Source: Ceriagrion tenellum
Taxonomy: Eukaryota; Arthropoda; Insecta; Odonata; Coenagrionidae
Reading direction: 5' to 3'
Length of the DNA stretch: 64,000 bases
NCBI GenBank assembly: GCA_963169105.1
Contig: OY720638.1
Span: forward strand, 7,178,749-7,242,748
How positions within the stretch are numbered: the stretch's first letter is position 1; every line of letters begins with the position of its first letter. Position numbers and translations under genes: made by a program. Below the pieces are notes generated by a model. It was not told where the DNA came from. It was given only the letters and a program-made list of their open reading frames with translations, and ran no database searches. Of the stretch, positions 43,700-56,359 are shown piece after piece.

Positions 43700-46100
43700 G
43701 CAATAGTTTACAACTAAAGGTGTACTCTCTCCCTTAAGGATTATAGCTTCTTTTGGGCATATTAAGAAAGTGTTGTCACTTATAAGGTTGCAGAAGATTA
43801 AGGGATATTACGGATAAATTACTTGAGTACAGCTCTTGGAAGATATGGCGGAGTAAACTGCGGAAAGTTGGAGCGCCTCTTAGACAGCCAGAAGCTCGGG
43901 AATACGCCCGGCCGGCTGTTATTTTAGACGTGCATGCCAGGTATTGTGATTGGCTTTATTAAAATACTTTGACGGTGTTAATAGCTAAATGTGCTGTGCG
44001 TTTTTATAAGCGATTATGAGTTGCTCTTCGTATTTGTTGATATGGTATGGCGGCTCTTGGTATGCTGTGCGGGTGTTTGTGTTGGATAAGTAGGTTTGTC
44101 ATTCATAAGTATTGGCAAATTTTATGATGCAAAACGAATACATGATTTTATTTAGCTTTTTTTTGGTCTATGTGATCGTATTGACTCTCATCCCCACTCG
44201 TATCGCACTGTAAACAGTCACATAGACACATTTGTAAGTTAATACTATCTTTGTCGTTAGTATGCCCTTCAGAACGTGTATGTTAAATGATGTCTGTTGA
44301 AGTGAGTCATATGCGCACCGCTTCATCATCCGCATTGTAACGCATGTGATAAGTTCTTCCGGAAGGGCGTTTCTAGTGTCAGAAATAACTCCCCCAGACA
44401 GTTTTCAGTTATCCCAGCCGTATTCCATGAGCACTACCAAATCGTCCTATCTCAAGGGATTTTCTGCATTTAGTTTTTAAACGTAAGCATGTATTTTGGC
44501 TGGAAGAAACCGGTGCGGAAAAGATTCGTTTAGGCGGTTTCAACTGCTTGAAAAGTCACTGCCGTGTAGTAATGTTCTGTATTTTGGCACAGTAATTGAT
44601 GGCATGATTGTGCAGGGGTCAATGCCATCGTCAATAGAGCACTGGGATAATCATTTTTTTGCCCCAGGCACTGTTCCAAAACTGGTTTACTACATAATTA
44701 ACTTGCAAACTCAGTGCCAAGATTAAGTGCATTTTTGTACTCATTAATTTCTTGTTCAGTCACTTGAGTAATACTATAATGCTCATTTCACGAATTTGCA
44801 ATCAGTCTTAATCAGTCTTAGGTTAAGAGTTTCTCGCAAATTCTGTTTAATTGTTGCCGTGGTCTTTGTCAGACGTAACGGATTTACTGTGGATAGCTTT
44901 TAAAGTGTATTCTCAATGTCATAGTATGCCTAATTAAATCATGCAATATTTTGTCGGAGATGCTCATGCGGTATTATATTGTCATTTACCTTAATTTATT
45001 AATTTTGTTGGTGTTTCACTAATGGAGTACCATCCTGTATAATGACATTTCTTGTCAGTGAAACCCTAAGCAATTTCATTGACTTTGTATCGTAAATATG
45101 TCAGACGTTATCTATTTGAAGCACTTATTGGAACCATATTTTTATGGCTTCCAATTTTGAGCATTCCTTCCCTAAACAATTTGTAGTGGCTATGTTTGCT
45201 CAGTGACCCCTGGTTACCTTACCGAATCCATTGGCTTTTTTGAGAAGTGAATTATAATTTAGTTTCAATCTAACCTCAAAATAGCGTTTTATACACTTTT
45301 GCTTTTTTTCTCCTTCGGCCATTAAAAATATACAAAGTTCATGTTTTGGTTTTTATTTCCCGTAATACTTAGGTCTGGCCATTTTTCCTAGATAATTTTT
45401 TTAGCGAGCATGTAAAGGTATACTTAAACGTATATATTCCATTGGCGCTCATTGTCTGCCTTCAGATTATGGTTTTTGCGAAATAAGTGAAGCTTATTGT
45501 CGTCCTAAACTCGCGAATTCCTTAACTTTCATTCTTTCACGTTTTAGTAATTGCGCACTCTATGCTCACTCCCCCATTGCGGTGGGAAATTGACTCTGCG
45601 ATTTGACGCATTACTTTGTTGTCCGTCTCCGTATAGAAACCCAAGGTGCGTTTTTGAGTTACTTGAATGTTACTCAACAAGTTTTTTACGCATCATTTTC
45701 TAGTATTTATACCTTGATTTTCAGTTTTCCTGATGGATGATTACATTCAATCGTTGTGTGGATGGTTGATCAAAGCTGTGACTGTCTTATCATGCGCGAT
45801 AAAGTCGTCCGCGTCCGCCACTTATTTAGTAACGCAAACTGAGCCTCTAATAATCGAGTTATAAGTAGTATCAATACTTCGCAGTCCTCATTGACTAAGA
45901 GGACGGGAACTGGAGAGGCGGAATGGGAGTCGTGTCGGCCGGAAATCACCTACCACCAAAGAGTTGTGGCTTAAGTTTTATTCATCCACCCTAAATTTGT
46001 TCCCTTGCACCACGATGCCGAGTTGCTGGGCGTGATGTACGTCGATGTCAGCCCTCGTGAGAAATGAATTTTTGCGGAATGACCACAAACCATCGGCGCA
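43700..46100. other. intergenic, nothing recognised
   Basis: Moderately AT-rich. Several short open frames, none with family features. CGGAAAGTTGGAGCGCC-type GC-rich sequence near 43860-43915 could be part of a promoter or 5' exon of a divergent gene, but no coding frame follows. Confidence 0.35.
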
Positions 46101-46149
46101 CCCGTTAACCTACTACTTGAATCCGATTGTCCTCTGGCACTGGGTTATT

Positions 46150-46570
46150 CGCCCCACGGAATGACCTAGAATCGAATATCGTTGTTGCTGCTGATCCACT
46201 GTTCCCAGTGGTCGTGATCGGCGTCGCGGCCACTTCTGGAGCGTCACGGACGTGCGCGTGACTGACGGTGACACGCACCTGCGCGACGCCACTCTATCGT
46301 CTCGACGGCCATCCGTCGGTGTCGGAAGAGGCGGGCCGCCACCTCGGTACCCGTTGCCCCCCCTCCCCGCCCCCCTCGACCCCCCACCCCGGCCAAAGCA
46401 ACAAGTCCCTCGCATGGCTATGTGTACACTCGGCGGGAATTTGGCCGTCCGCCCCCCCCCCCCCCTTCCCCCTCGGGCGCTGCAATTGACTTTGAATCGG
46501 CATCGAGGGTGGCTGACCCAGCGCCTGAGGAAGTCTCGCCGGCGATGTCGCATTCCTAGTCATCGTGTCG
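46150..46570. other. GC- and CpG-rich patch with C-tracts
   Basis: About 420 bp stands out from the AT-rich surroundings, with many CG dinucleotides and a C14 run at 46452-46465 plus other C-rich runs at 46358-46395. Both strands are open for over 100 codons, but the products are low-complexity Gly/Arg or Pro/Arg and are explained by composition. It may be a promoter-like island. Confidence 0.5.
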
Positions 46571-46574
46571 ACTG

Positions 46575-49500
46575 ACCAAACTTCCAGGGCAGCTTTTCAA
46601 TATTTTCGAAGGACCTCGACTCACTTATCAGTCGAGGTAATGGAATGCTGGTATCGAATCGTAGGTGATGGCATTTTTTGTACGTGCCATCGTTGTCATA
46701 AGTTCTACTTCATCGCTTTTGACCGTTGCACTTGATGTAAATTCATTGAATTCGCCTTCGACGCTTCTCAAAGAGCCTTTTGAAGTCAAATTTTTCTAAA
46801 AGTAAACGTCTTCGGTTTAAAAAAAATAGATTCTATCCATGTGTTATGCTGGGAGTTCCAATCTCTCGGGGAAACTTACGTGTTCGACGATGTAAACATA
46901 TGCAACCATTGTGGGGTGCCTTACCGCTAACATGTAGTATTTTATTTCCTGTGTTGGCCAGATTGGTTTAAATGCGCAGGGCCATTAAGGGCCACTCCTG
47001 GAATAGCAAATGGATGTGTATTGTAACCATTGTATACCAATTTATGTATCCTCTGAGATTATGCAAACTACTTGGTTATCCGGCCATATATCTAAAATCA
47101 CATGTATGACGTAATCCATCTTGTATGCCATTTCGTCTCCTCAGCTGTCTTCGATTTTATCATACTATGGAGCATTGTTTGCTTCCAATAATTTGGAATC
47201 TCCTTGCTCGTCTTTTGGGGTATAAGAATGATAGTAATGTCTCCAACAACTTCTGTTGGTAACAGCTAACGCAATTTACTAATGATATAGGTGAACACAC
47301 GCAACCATGCTGAGGAAATTCGAAAGGGATTCGAACCCTTGGCAACTTAACCCTTTCGTCACTAGGGTCAAATATTGTGTGGAGCTCCACATGAATGTTG
47401 TTTTTGACATCGAACTATGGAGGAAGTATAATTGATACCTTGCTATTTTCAACATTTTGATGGCCGCAGCTTTTTATCATATTAAGGCAGTGAAGTGAGT
47501 TACGCATGTGAAGCAAAGGAGCCTTGCGTTATGTGGTATTTTTGGTTGAAATATCTTGTCATTCCCCTCTTATTAAAACCTTGCCAAAAAGGCGACTTCT
47601 TCTGTGGAGGGAATTGCTGTTATCAATTTATAAACTAACAATGAGAGGAAAAAGATAGCAGCCAATGAAAATCACGCAAAATCGAGTATTTGTAGTAAAT
47701 GTCTCGACAAGTAATCATTGAGTAGATGAAGCATTGTAAAACTTAAGCGGTAATTTTTCTGCATGTAGCAGAAAGCCCACTTTGACAATTATGAATTTCA
47801 CTTGTAACAGCAGCGTTATCGTCGTGGTAGGAATGCGCATATTTACTTTTGACAATACTTAGCAACATTTATAATACTGCAATGCCGTGAAATCTATCGA
47901 CTTGGCAAAAGTACAATTACAAATGCTCAATCTGTTTATATGAATATATGATATAAACAAAAGCCACTATCTTCCATGGCTTAGTCCGACGCTTGACTTG
48001 CTTCCCTAACCGTCGTTAAGTGATAACGAATTGGATGCATTACTTACCGTCAGAAGTGCCATTGTAATAGACAGAATATAACAACGAATACCCGCAATCT
48101 TATATTAAGAGAATTGTTAGAATTAGTGAGAATCTTCGGCGCGTGAAATATATTGTCCTTATTTGGCGCTCGCAAGGCATCATATTGATGCTTGCATAAC
48201 CGAAAAATATCGAATTTTTCGGCCATGTTACGTTTCCCCATATTTTTAAATATTAAATATTAATTGACACTTAAGGCTCTGGGCTCTTACCCCCTGCGAA
48301 ACGCCATTAAGGTGGCTTGCTGGGTTACATGTATGTGAAACAGTTCCACGTTCTTGTGATTTGGGGTGTATCTGAATTGGTGCTTAAGTGCGAGATGGGG
48401 CATCTTATGCGCCCTGGTGACAAAATTCTACTCATCGGCAATCAGAGTGGCAGGCAGACCTTGAAATTTATGAGGACACTTGACGCATTGTTCGGAATTT
48501 ATCTGTTGGTTTCTGCACGTGCGGCCTAGGGCCATTACAATTTAATGATTTTGACCCCGATTATAATGACTCGGAAAATAAATCATAATATAAGTTTTGT
48601 CTTGAAAGCCTATAAAAAGGAATTGGAAGAAACTCGTTTGCGAGAGTTTGAGTTCTCGAGTCCTAAATGAGTGCGGGGGCACCCAGAGGAACATTCATTT
48701 CGCTCACGAGCAACTGTATTTCATATAAACTACGCATATCATACAAATTACTATTTTCCGCTGGTTATGCACAAAATACTGCTTTATTAGTTTCTCTCGT
48801 ATCCATTTTAAGTAATTTATATTTCCCAAACCATTTTGTAATAACCTTGGGGAAAGTAGATGAGTACCAGGGATAAATCATGAAAATATGTGCCTGTCAA
48901 TAAGTTACTCTACTCCATGAGCACATGTCAGTTGATTGCCGACTGTCGCTGATTGAGCGCGTGCGTTTCACTCTCGCTTGTCTCTGATAAGTAATAGTTT
49001 TGCTATTTTTGCACGTGTTTTTCTATCCGCGAGTGAATATGGAACTAGCGGCTGCGACAAACATCGAAAATTTATGGGGAAATATTGTAATGGCGAATTG
49101 AAGTCTCCTTACTTTATTGCAACCCTGATCCATGCATGTGGTTAGCGATGCGTAGTATGTGTATTTACATATCACTTAATATTCCTTGAAATTTTGGATG
49201 GATGTGCAGTGAACATTGCCTCGTTTAAAGTGAGCATTTCCTAGGATGACTGCTGGCGCGCATGAACGAAATCCAGGAAAAGGGCCCCTGCTCTATTTCC
49301 ATGCTCGTGTTCTGGCGACTTCGATTCAGCAAATTGTGATGTCAAGTGCTTCGTGTTAGACGCCCTTAGGAATTGTTTCCATGTGTACTTTTTGCCGAGC
49401 CACTAGGAGCTACTAGCTAGGCGAACCTGTGTAGTAGCGATGTACTTCGTCTCACGTAACGTATGCCGTGAAAACCAAGAAACAAATCTTGGCGACAATT

Positions 49501-50580
49501 ACAGACTTCCACACGCGCGTCACACGGCAGTTCATTGGCTGAACATTAATCATAAGCGATCGAAGTACATTGTTATCCGTCAAGTAAAGTCACAAATGGA
49601 TTACCATCGTATGTACATTGATTGTGGAATAGAATTATTCCACAACTCTTTAGGAACTTCGTGGCCGTTTTTCTCGAAAACATCCACAACTTTACGGACT
49701 CTATAGCATATACCCGGAAATTCACGTTTCCCCGGAAATTCACGTTTCCCCTCTAAATGTCTTTTTATTTGATATTCACAATCAAATGATAAGTAAAATA
49801 TTTTTAGATGTGCGAGTACAATAGATGTGATAATGGAAAAACACTTGTGAATTTCGTTGAATATAGTTTTTTTTACAAATCGTCTCCTAAACGTTAATTT
49901 TGGATGACAATGTTGGGATAAGCCTTCGTTATTCGATCCATGAATTGATCATTGATTAATCATTAGCGCATAATTGACGGTAGGTGAACCAGAAAGAGGA
50001 CCAGTGGTGACTACGGTTCCATCTTTTGCATTATCGTTACTCAAAACGCCGGCAGATCTAGAAGAGTAATGCTCGGAGCTTCAGTCCTAATGGCGCTCTC
50101 TGTGAATTAAGAGGTTAGTGATTCGACGCACCCCTAAGCATGGCGAAAGACGATTCCGTTTCGCTCTCATGAGCGCATTTGAAGAATAGCGACGCTAGCG
50201 CGCGCGTTATGGAGAGCCATAATCGCGCGACCGGAGTGTATTTTAAAAGAAAAATAAACATTCTATTTTCCATTTCATTCCGGTTGTCTATGCAATCAAT
50301 CTCGCTCTATAAAATTGTTACTGTGCACTCATCAAACGGTGAGTACCCATCTTCTATAAATGTGTGATGGTATTAAGATACCAATCTGGAACAACACGGT
50401 CTACATTAACATTAATTGTATTCCGTTCATCGTTTCGATTCACGAACTCGCCTGGTTATTAAAATCAGTAAGTTCATTTGGCGGAACAGCGTCACTGCTT
50501 CAAACCATTTCATGCTGAGTACCATGTCGTTAAAGCGGACTGTTTCATTGGAAGAAATATTGAACTTCCTTAAAGGTATT
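46575..50580. other. long stretch without recognised genes
   Basis: No transposon protein, SINE or host exon identified. Isolated signals: a TTAACCCTTTCGTCACTAGG sequence at 47347 that looks like a lone piggyBac-type end, and a TATAAAAAGG box at 48612-48621. Neither is supported by a gene or partner. Confidence 0.4.
48612..48621 (+). promoter_or_regulatory. TATA-box-like sequence
   Basis: TATAAAAAGG is followed about 20 bp later by a GC-richer stretch with a small inverted repeat (ACTCGTTTGCGAGAGT). There is no convincing coding region downstream, so this is a weak promoter candidate. Confidence 0.2.
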
Positions 50581-50594
50581 CACCGTTCATCTAC

Positions 50595-53050
50595 ATCTAC
50601 GTAATACCCTGCGAGCCACCACGAGGGTGTGTGGCAGGGGGTGAAGATCACCAAACATGCACTATTGACATGCAACTAGGATATTTAAGGGAGATATGCT
50701 AGATAATAGGGTCACATGGAGCTAGATGGTTAGTATCTACATAATAAGGAAGGGATTATTGGTTGTTATTATATGCATCATGCACTACAGACTACTCTAA
50801 CTGTATTTCACCTACCTATCCCTTTGCTACGCTGCCTATTGTTCTCTCTTATAGTACGAGGGAAAAATGGCATTTTAAATCTATTGGTACGACAATCTAT
50901 CTCTCTAGTCTTGTTAATATGATCAAACCTAGCATAATACGCAGGGGTTCTCAATATATATCTAACGTCATCTGTGAACAACTCTGTTTCGAATTTACTT
51001 TAACCTGCGTTCTGATAGTAATTCCCATCCTAGTCCTTCTATTAAGCTCGTAACAATTATACAATTATCATAACGGCCTTTAACAAACCTAGCAGATCTC
51101 CTTTGCACGCGCTCTAATCCTTTTATCATACCTTCCTCGTACGGATCCCATATACTAGCAGCATATTCTAAATGAGGCCTGACAAGTGTTAAATAGCTTC
51201 TTTCTCGTACTCTCTCATCGCATTTGCTTAGAACCCTTTTTACGAATCCTAATCTACGGTTTGCTACACTAGTTATTTCCCTGATGTGTTTCCCCCATGA
51301 CATGTCTTCAGTGATGGTGACGCCTAAGTATTTAATTGAATCTACGTTACATATTTTGTTTTCTTTGATGCAATAATTATTCCGGGGAAAGCCATTCTTT
51401 TTCCAAAAATTCATAATCGCGCATTTCTTCAAATTTAATTCTAGTTGCCATCTATCACACCAATCATCAATCGCATCTAAATCCTTAGCTAAAAACCGGA
51501 TATCCTCTTCATTTCTAATTTCCTTATACACTACTGCATCATCGGCAAAAAGACGGAGCTTGCTATATTTTACTACTGTATTTAAGTCGGTTACGTACAG
51601 AAGAAATAAAATTGGGCCTATCACGCTTCCCTGGGGATCACCTGATGTAACTTTTACTTCGCCGGAGCTGACACCATCTAATACCACCCTTTGAACGCGT
51701 TCATGTAAGAAATCTCCTATCCAGCCTACTATATTACTGTCTATTCCGTATGATGCTAACTTCGCGAGTAACTTACAGTGGGGAACCTTGTCAAAAGCTT
51801 TTCTAAAGTCAAGAAACGCTGCATCTACCTGTACGTTACCTTCTCCGGAAACTAAAATATCGTGAACAAAAAGACCTAATTGAGTTTCGCAAGACAGTCC
51901 TTTTCTGAACCCATGCTGGTTTGTTATTAATAAATCCTGGCTGTCGAGGTGTCCCATTATTGATGTAACTATTATATGCTCTATAATTTTACATGATAGT
52001 GATGTTAATGATATTGGTCTATAATTACATGGCTGTTCCCTTTCGTCGCTTTTAAAAATTGGGGTCACGTTTGCTATCTTCCAGTCTTTGTGAACCGCGT
52101 GTTCTTCGAGGGATTTGTTAAATATTACTTTAAGATTTGGAGCCATTTCGAGAGCTAATTCTTTACAAACACGAGCTGGAATTTCATGAGGACCTGAGGA
52201 CTTGTTCGGGCTAATGTTACTTAGTAAGGATACGATTCCGCTACAAGAATTATCGATCGGGGGCATTAGTTGTTGAAATCGGTCTGGTATGGTTTCGCGG
52301 AAACTATGCATAGATTGATTAAAAACGCTCTGAAAAAAATAATTCAACAAATTAGCCTTATCTAAACTGGAAGTTACTATTTCGCCTCTATCGTTTTTCA
52401 AGGAATTAACCGTTGACTTTTTAGTTCCCTGTACTTCCCTAACATATGACCAAAATGCTTTCGGATTTCCCTCTAGTTGTTCTCCAAGTACTTTTCTCTT
52501 GAATTCGCTAAACACTTTTCTAAGGGCAGATTTTGCGGCTGCTTTACAAATTTTATAATGCTCGATAGTATTTTTTAGGTCGCTATTAGCTACATTTTTC
52601 TTAGTTTCGCGTGGCTAACTCGTTGGCGTTTTAAACATTTTCTAACCTCCGCGTTGTACCACCTTGGTTCCCTATTCTCGCTCTTATACTTATGAGGTAT
52701 ATATCTGTTGACAAGTGACCGTTTAATTTGGAGGAACTCTTTCCATGTATTGTCTGTATCACTATTTTTGCTAATGTTCACGAATTTTTCAAAAGATGTC
52801 TTTAAGTCACGCCTAAATCCGTTAAAATCTGCTTTACTAAAAAGGTAAATCTTTCTTTTTAATTTAAAATTTTTTTGAGTATTGAGGGAAAATTTTACGT
52901 ATACTACCTTGTGGTCACTTATTCCATCGACATTTTCAACTTTAATAACTTTTTCAGGGATGTTTGTGGCAAGTAAATCGAGAACATTCTCCCCCCTATT
53001 AGGCAAACTTACTATTTGATGTAGTGCGTTTCTCTGAACCACCTCCAACG
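50595..53050 (-). pseudogene. CR1-type LINE ORF2, 5' truncated, RT almost intact
   Basis: From 53048 leftwards: the end of the apurinic-type endonuclease (RGENVLDLLATNIPEKVIKV, GISDHKVVYVKF with the catalytic SDH) and a linker. A 506-codon frame (52515-50995) then contains HKDWKIANVTPIFKSDEREQ, NYRPISLTSLSCKIIEHII, QHGFRKGLSCETQL, AAFLDFRKAFDKVPH, GDPQGSVIGPILFLLYVTDL and the catalytic LRLFADDAVVYKE, plus thumb motifs YLGVTITEDMSWGKHI and VRPHLEYAASIWDP. One frameshift near 52520-52600 separates endonuclease and RT. The 3' UTR runs to TATTACGTAGATGTAGATG at 50592-50610, a repeat-type tail. Best preserved LINE here. Confidence 0.92.
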
Positions 53051-53059
53051 TTTATATTA

Positions 53060-54000
53060 ACCTTAGTAAAATGATAGTTTTCATCAACCCTGAACATCAA
53101 CAAGATTTCAAATATCTTAGGTATACATTTCACTGTGCGATGAATGAACGTGCGCACGTTATCGTGCGTATTCGGCGATATCGTGGTTTATTGGGGGCTT
53201 TTAGTTCTTAAGGTATCATTTTCAGTCGTTCAATGAGGCGGAAGTTGTTTATCATCACCATAAGGCAGAAATCAACGTCAATACGGTGGTATAAACTGTT
53301 AAAGTACTGAAAGCAGCTCATTTATGTCAAAACAATGTTTCTCTGAACCAAAACAAAAACAACAGCGTAACGAATTATGATTTTACGTGCGAATATAAAC
53401 ATGAATATGTTGCATCGTTACCTGTCCTCGAGCCGTTTACTATAAAATGAGAAAACAGTCGTACGGCTCGATATCTGTGGAAGGTAAGCAATTCCCACGA
53501 CGAAAGATGAGAGAAGTTGTACTAGCTCGAATTAATGTTTTGCTCTCGGCAGCGCGTCTCTTCATCGGTTCCGTAGCCATGACTACTAGTAGTGATGTGC
53601 TGCCGAGTGTTATTTACGTTCCTTCTTCCACATAACCTTCACAATGAATGCACATCACCATGGTGTGCGGCCTCGCCCCCCTCGATCGAAAAAGAGCGGG
53701 TCATCCTTTCTGACGCTCGAAATCACGAGTTTCGTAATTAAATTCTCACCGAATGCCAGCGTGTCAAAACACGGTGCCGTAGGTTAAGAACAATATTTAA
53801 ATGTTAATTTTGATTCGCAAGTAGTACCGAGCATGGTATCTTTCCAACTCGAGAAAGAAACACTAGTGTGTTCGGCATTTCTCTCAATAATCCCCGTTAC
53901 GATTGTCATTTGTCACTGCGAGTGGTTCGCCTGAGAGATACCCATGAAATATTCGGGTTTGCCTCCGTAGAAAGCAGGGGAGTGTTTGAGAACTGACGGC
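53060..54000. other. intergenic, nothing recognised
   Basis: No family features. Contains CG-containing stretches at 53670-53720 but no coding frame of note. Confidence 0.4.
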
Positions 54001-54129
54001 CTATTAAAGTGATGTCAACATTTTTCCGGGTCAGTCCCCGTATGTTCTTGGGTATCACAAACGTTTCGCCAGCTATCCTGCTGGCGTCCTCTAGGTTTTC
54101 AGGTTTTACTCTTCTCGCTTTTAGGTTTT

Positions 54130-54950
54130 ACAGTGGATTCTACTATTGTTTTCAAAGTCGTAAAAATTATTTTATGATCACTTATGCCTTCGAGGATATC
54201 GACGTGTTTAATCATTGTAGGGTCACTAACAGCTAAAAGATCTAATATTTTATTACCTCTCGTAGGTTCGTTTACTACTTGAGTTAGTGTGTGGTGTGAA
54301 CGTGTATTAAGTAAGGCCTCGCTTATATCACGCTTCCTTGAACTTCTTTCAACGCTATTTTTTATCTAGTTAAAAGTAAGCTTAGACTCTTCGCAGACGA
54401 CGCGGTTGTGTATAGGGATATTACCAATTCCGAAGATAGCGACTCATTAACAATCGACCTACTTGCTATTCATGCTTGGTGCGAAAAGTGGCAAATGAAA
54501 CTAAACATTAAAAAGTGCGTAGCAGTCAGCTTTTGGAAAAAGAAAAATAGGCCAGGTGGGGCTTACAGAATTAATAATACGGAAATTGTTCACGCCGAGT
54601 CTGTTAAGTACTTAGGGGTCACAATTACTCACGACATGTCTTGGGGAAAATATATTCGGGAAATATGCGGTCAAGCATACAGGAAGCTAGGCTTTATCAA
54701 GAGAGTACTCGGAAAATGTGATGAGAAAGTGAAAGAACGTTGTTATTTTTCAATCGTTAGGCCTCATCTGTAATATGCTGTTAGTGTATGGGATCCATAC
54801 GAAACGGGGTTAATATCTAGAGTTAGATCGCGTGCAGCGAAGAGGAGCTAGGTTTGTGAAACGATGCTACGATAAGTTTGCTGGTGTGTCTGGATTGTTA
54901 GAAGAATTTGATGTAAAAACATCGAAACCTAGGTCACAGTAAAATTTATT
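54130..54950. pseudogene. CR1-type LINE with inverted 5' part
   Basis: 54150-54345 encodes, on the minus strand, the endonuclease end (LTQVVNEPTRGNKILDLLAV and GISDHKIIF), homologous to 52900-53040. From 54375 the plus strand encodes RLFADDAVVYRDITNSED, WCEKWQMKLNIKKCVAVSF, VKYLGVTITHDMSWGKYIRE and RCYFSIVRPHL, with a stop at 54771 and traces (RGARFVKRCYDKF) to about 54940. The middle of RT is absent. The two halves lie head to head, as after twin-primed reverse transcription. No 3' tail is seen. Confidence 0.8.
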
Positions 54951-54959
54951 TCTGTGGTT

Positions 54960-56350
54960 AATTGCAATTTTTTAAATCTGTATCATGCGTAAATTTCACT
55001 CAATATCGCGAGAATCTTCGGATTTTATGAGTAACGATCTTTTTTAATGAATACGTAAAAGGCGGAGAGAAAACACAGGACGCCCTACGTATTGAGTATA
55101 TTCAGGATTACTAAAGGCATTAAAAGCGTTGAAATTGGTTCCAAGACAAAAAGCTTGAACCGTTTCAGCACTCTTCCATTATCCATGAGAGTACTTCCAC
55201 TGACTTACACTTTTGCACTATGTAATTCTCATGTCTTCAACATCTAACGATTGAGGGGTAAGTGGTCGTAAAAATATGGTGCCAGTTTTTCCAGATGTCG
55301 AAATGAGGATGATGAAGGAGATACATGTGTATCCATTAAATGAATCCCGGTCAAATCATTACCTGGATTATTTTTAAAAGAAGAGGACTGGATGAAAGTC
55401 CACCCTCATTAGTTGGGGTCGAACCCTACTCTCTCACGCCAGATCCAAGACTGAAACCAAACCCCAGCGGACCCCCGACCCCAGCAAACCTTGACCAGTG
55501 TCTGTGAATTTTTAGTTTTATTGACAACTTATCAACAAATTAAGACGCGACTCCTCACACCGATCAATAGGCGACATCAAAAATCATTCGACTGTAACTC
55601 GTAAAATGATATAAATGGATCACGTACGTTTTTGCCTAATTTCGTCGGAGGGTCTAAGAGAGCAAGTTACACGCAGCCTTGTCCCACCAAATGCCTCCAT
55701 TTACAGCCCGCGACACATTTTTACACCGCTCGCCGTGAACCGAGCCGAAGCTCCGACCCTCGTGGTCCACATTTAGACAGCGGCCATATGCAAGACGAGC
55801 CCCACGTTCGGGGCCTAGATGAGATCGAAAGATCACTTCCGCTCGTCGACTAAAGCGAAATACGGGAACACCCACACACGTGCCATAGTTCGGGGGACAC
55901 CGGACGAACGGTACAAGTGCTTGGATGTGTTCTCCTCCTTAAAGTTGACCTGTGGGAGCGATCCCGTTCAATTATTTTATTTAGCGACTTTCAATGACTT
56001 ATTATCATTGACCGATAACTGTTTTACAGTAGTTTTTCACTACTTGAACAAGTACAAACTAAAATATCCGGTGTGTCCCTTACGTCGATGACAATTTTCA
56101 CTTTCATCGTGTCTGAGTGAGGGCTCAGGGGATCACGCCATGCTCTTGGATCGCAGGCGGACGTACATATTTACGGCGACGCTGTGTCAAGGTGGTCGAA
56201 GCTATTATTTTTTGATGTACTGGGTTCAGGACACCCACATGTTTGGATTTACATTCTCTACCCCTTATCTTCGTATTGTATCCTTATTGGTGTATTCTAT
56301 ACCTTGTGTTCAAGGTTGCAGGTTTAACTGCCATGACTGCGTCGTCATCA
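54960..56350. other. mostly unassigned; GC-rich open segment at 55650-55880
   Basis: AT-rich except for 55650-55880, which is GC-rich and open on both strands for 73 codons. The minus frame (VPVFRFSRRAEVIFRSHLGP, ARLAYGRCLNVDHEGRSFGS) has balanced composition but no recognised family. The rest shows no features. Confidence 0.3.
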
Positions 56351-56359
56351 GCTGATGCT

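Noticed and set aside
46113..46575. Long overlapping ORFs on both strands
   Set aside because: They are Gly/Arg- or Pro/Arg-rich and explained by the C/G-rich composition, with no conserved motif.
47280..47352. A tRNA-like T arm (AAGGGTTCGAATCCCTT on the minus strand)
   Set aside because: The 5 bp stem and loop are good but no acceptor or anticodon stem can be paired around it, so it is not a tRNA gene. It may be a decayed SINE head.
47347..47366. TTAACCCTTTCGTCACTAGG as a piggyBac-type end
   Set aside because: No matching inverted end followed by TTAA was found within a reasonable distance.
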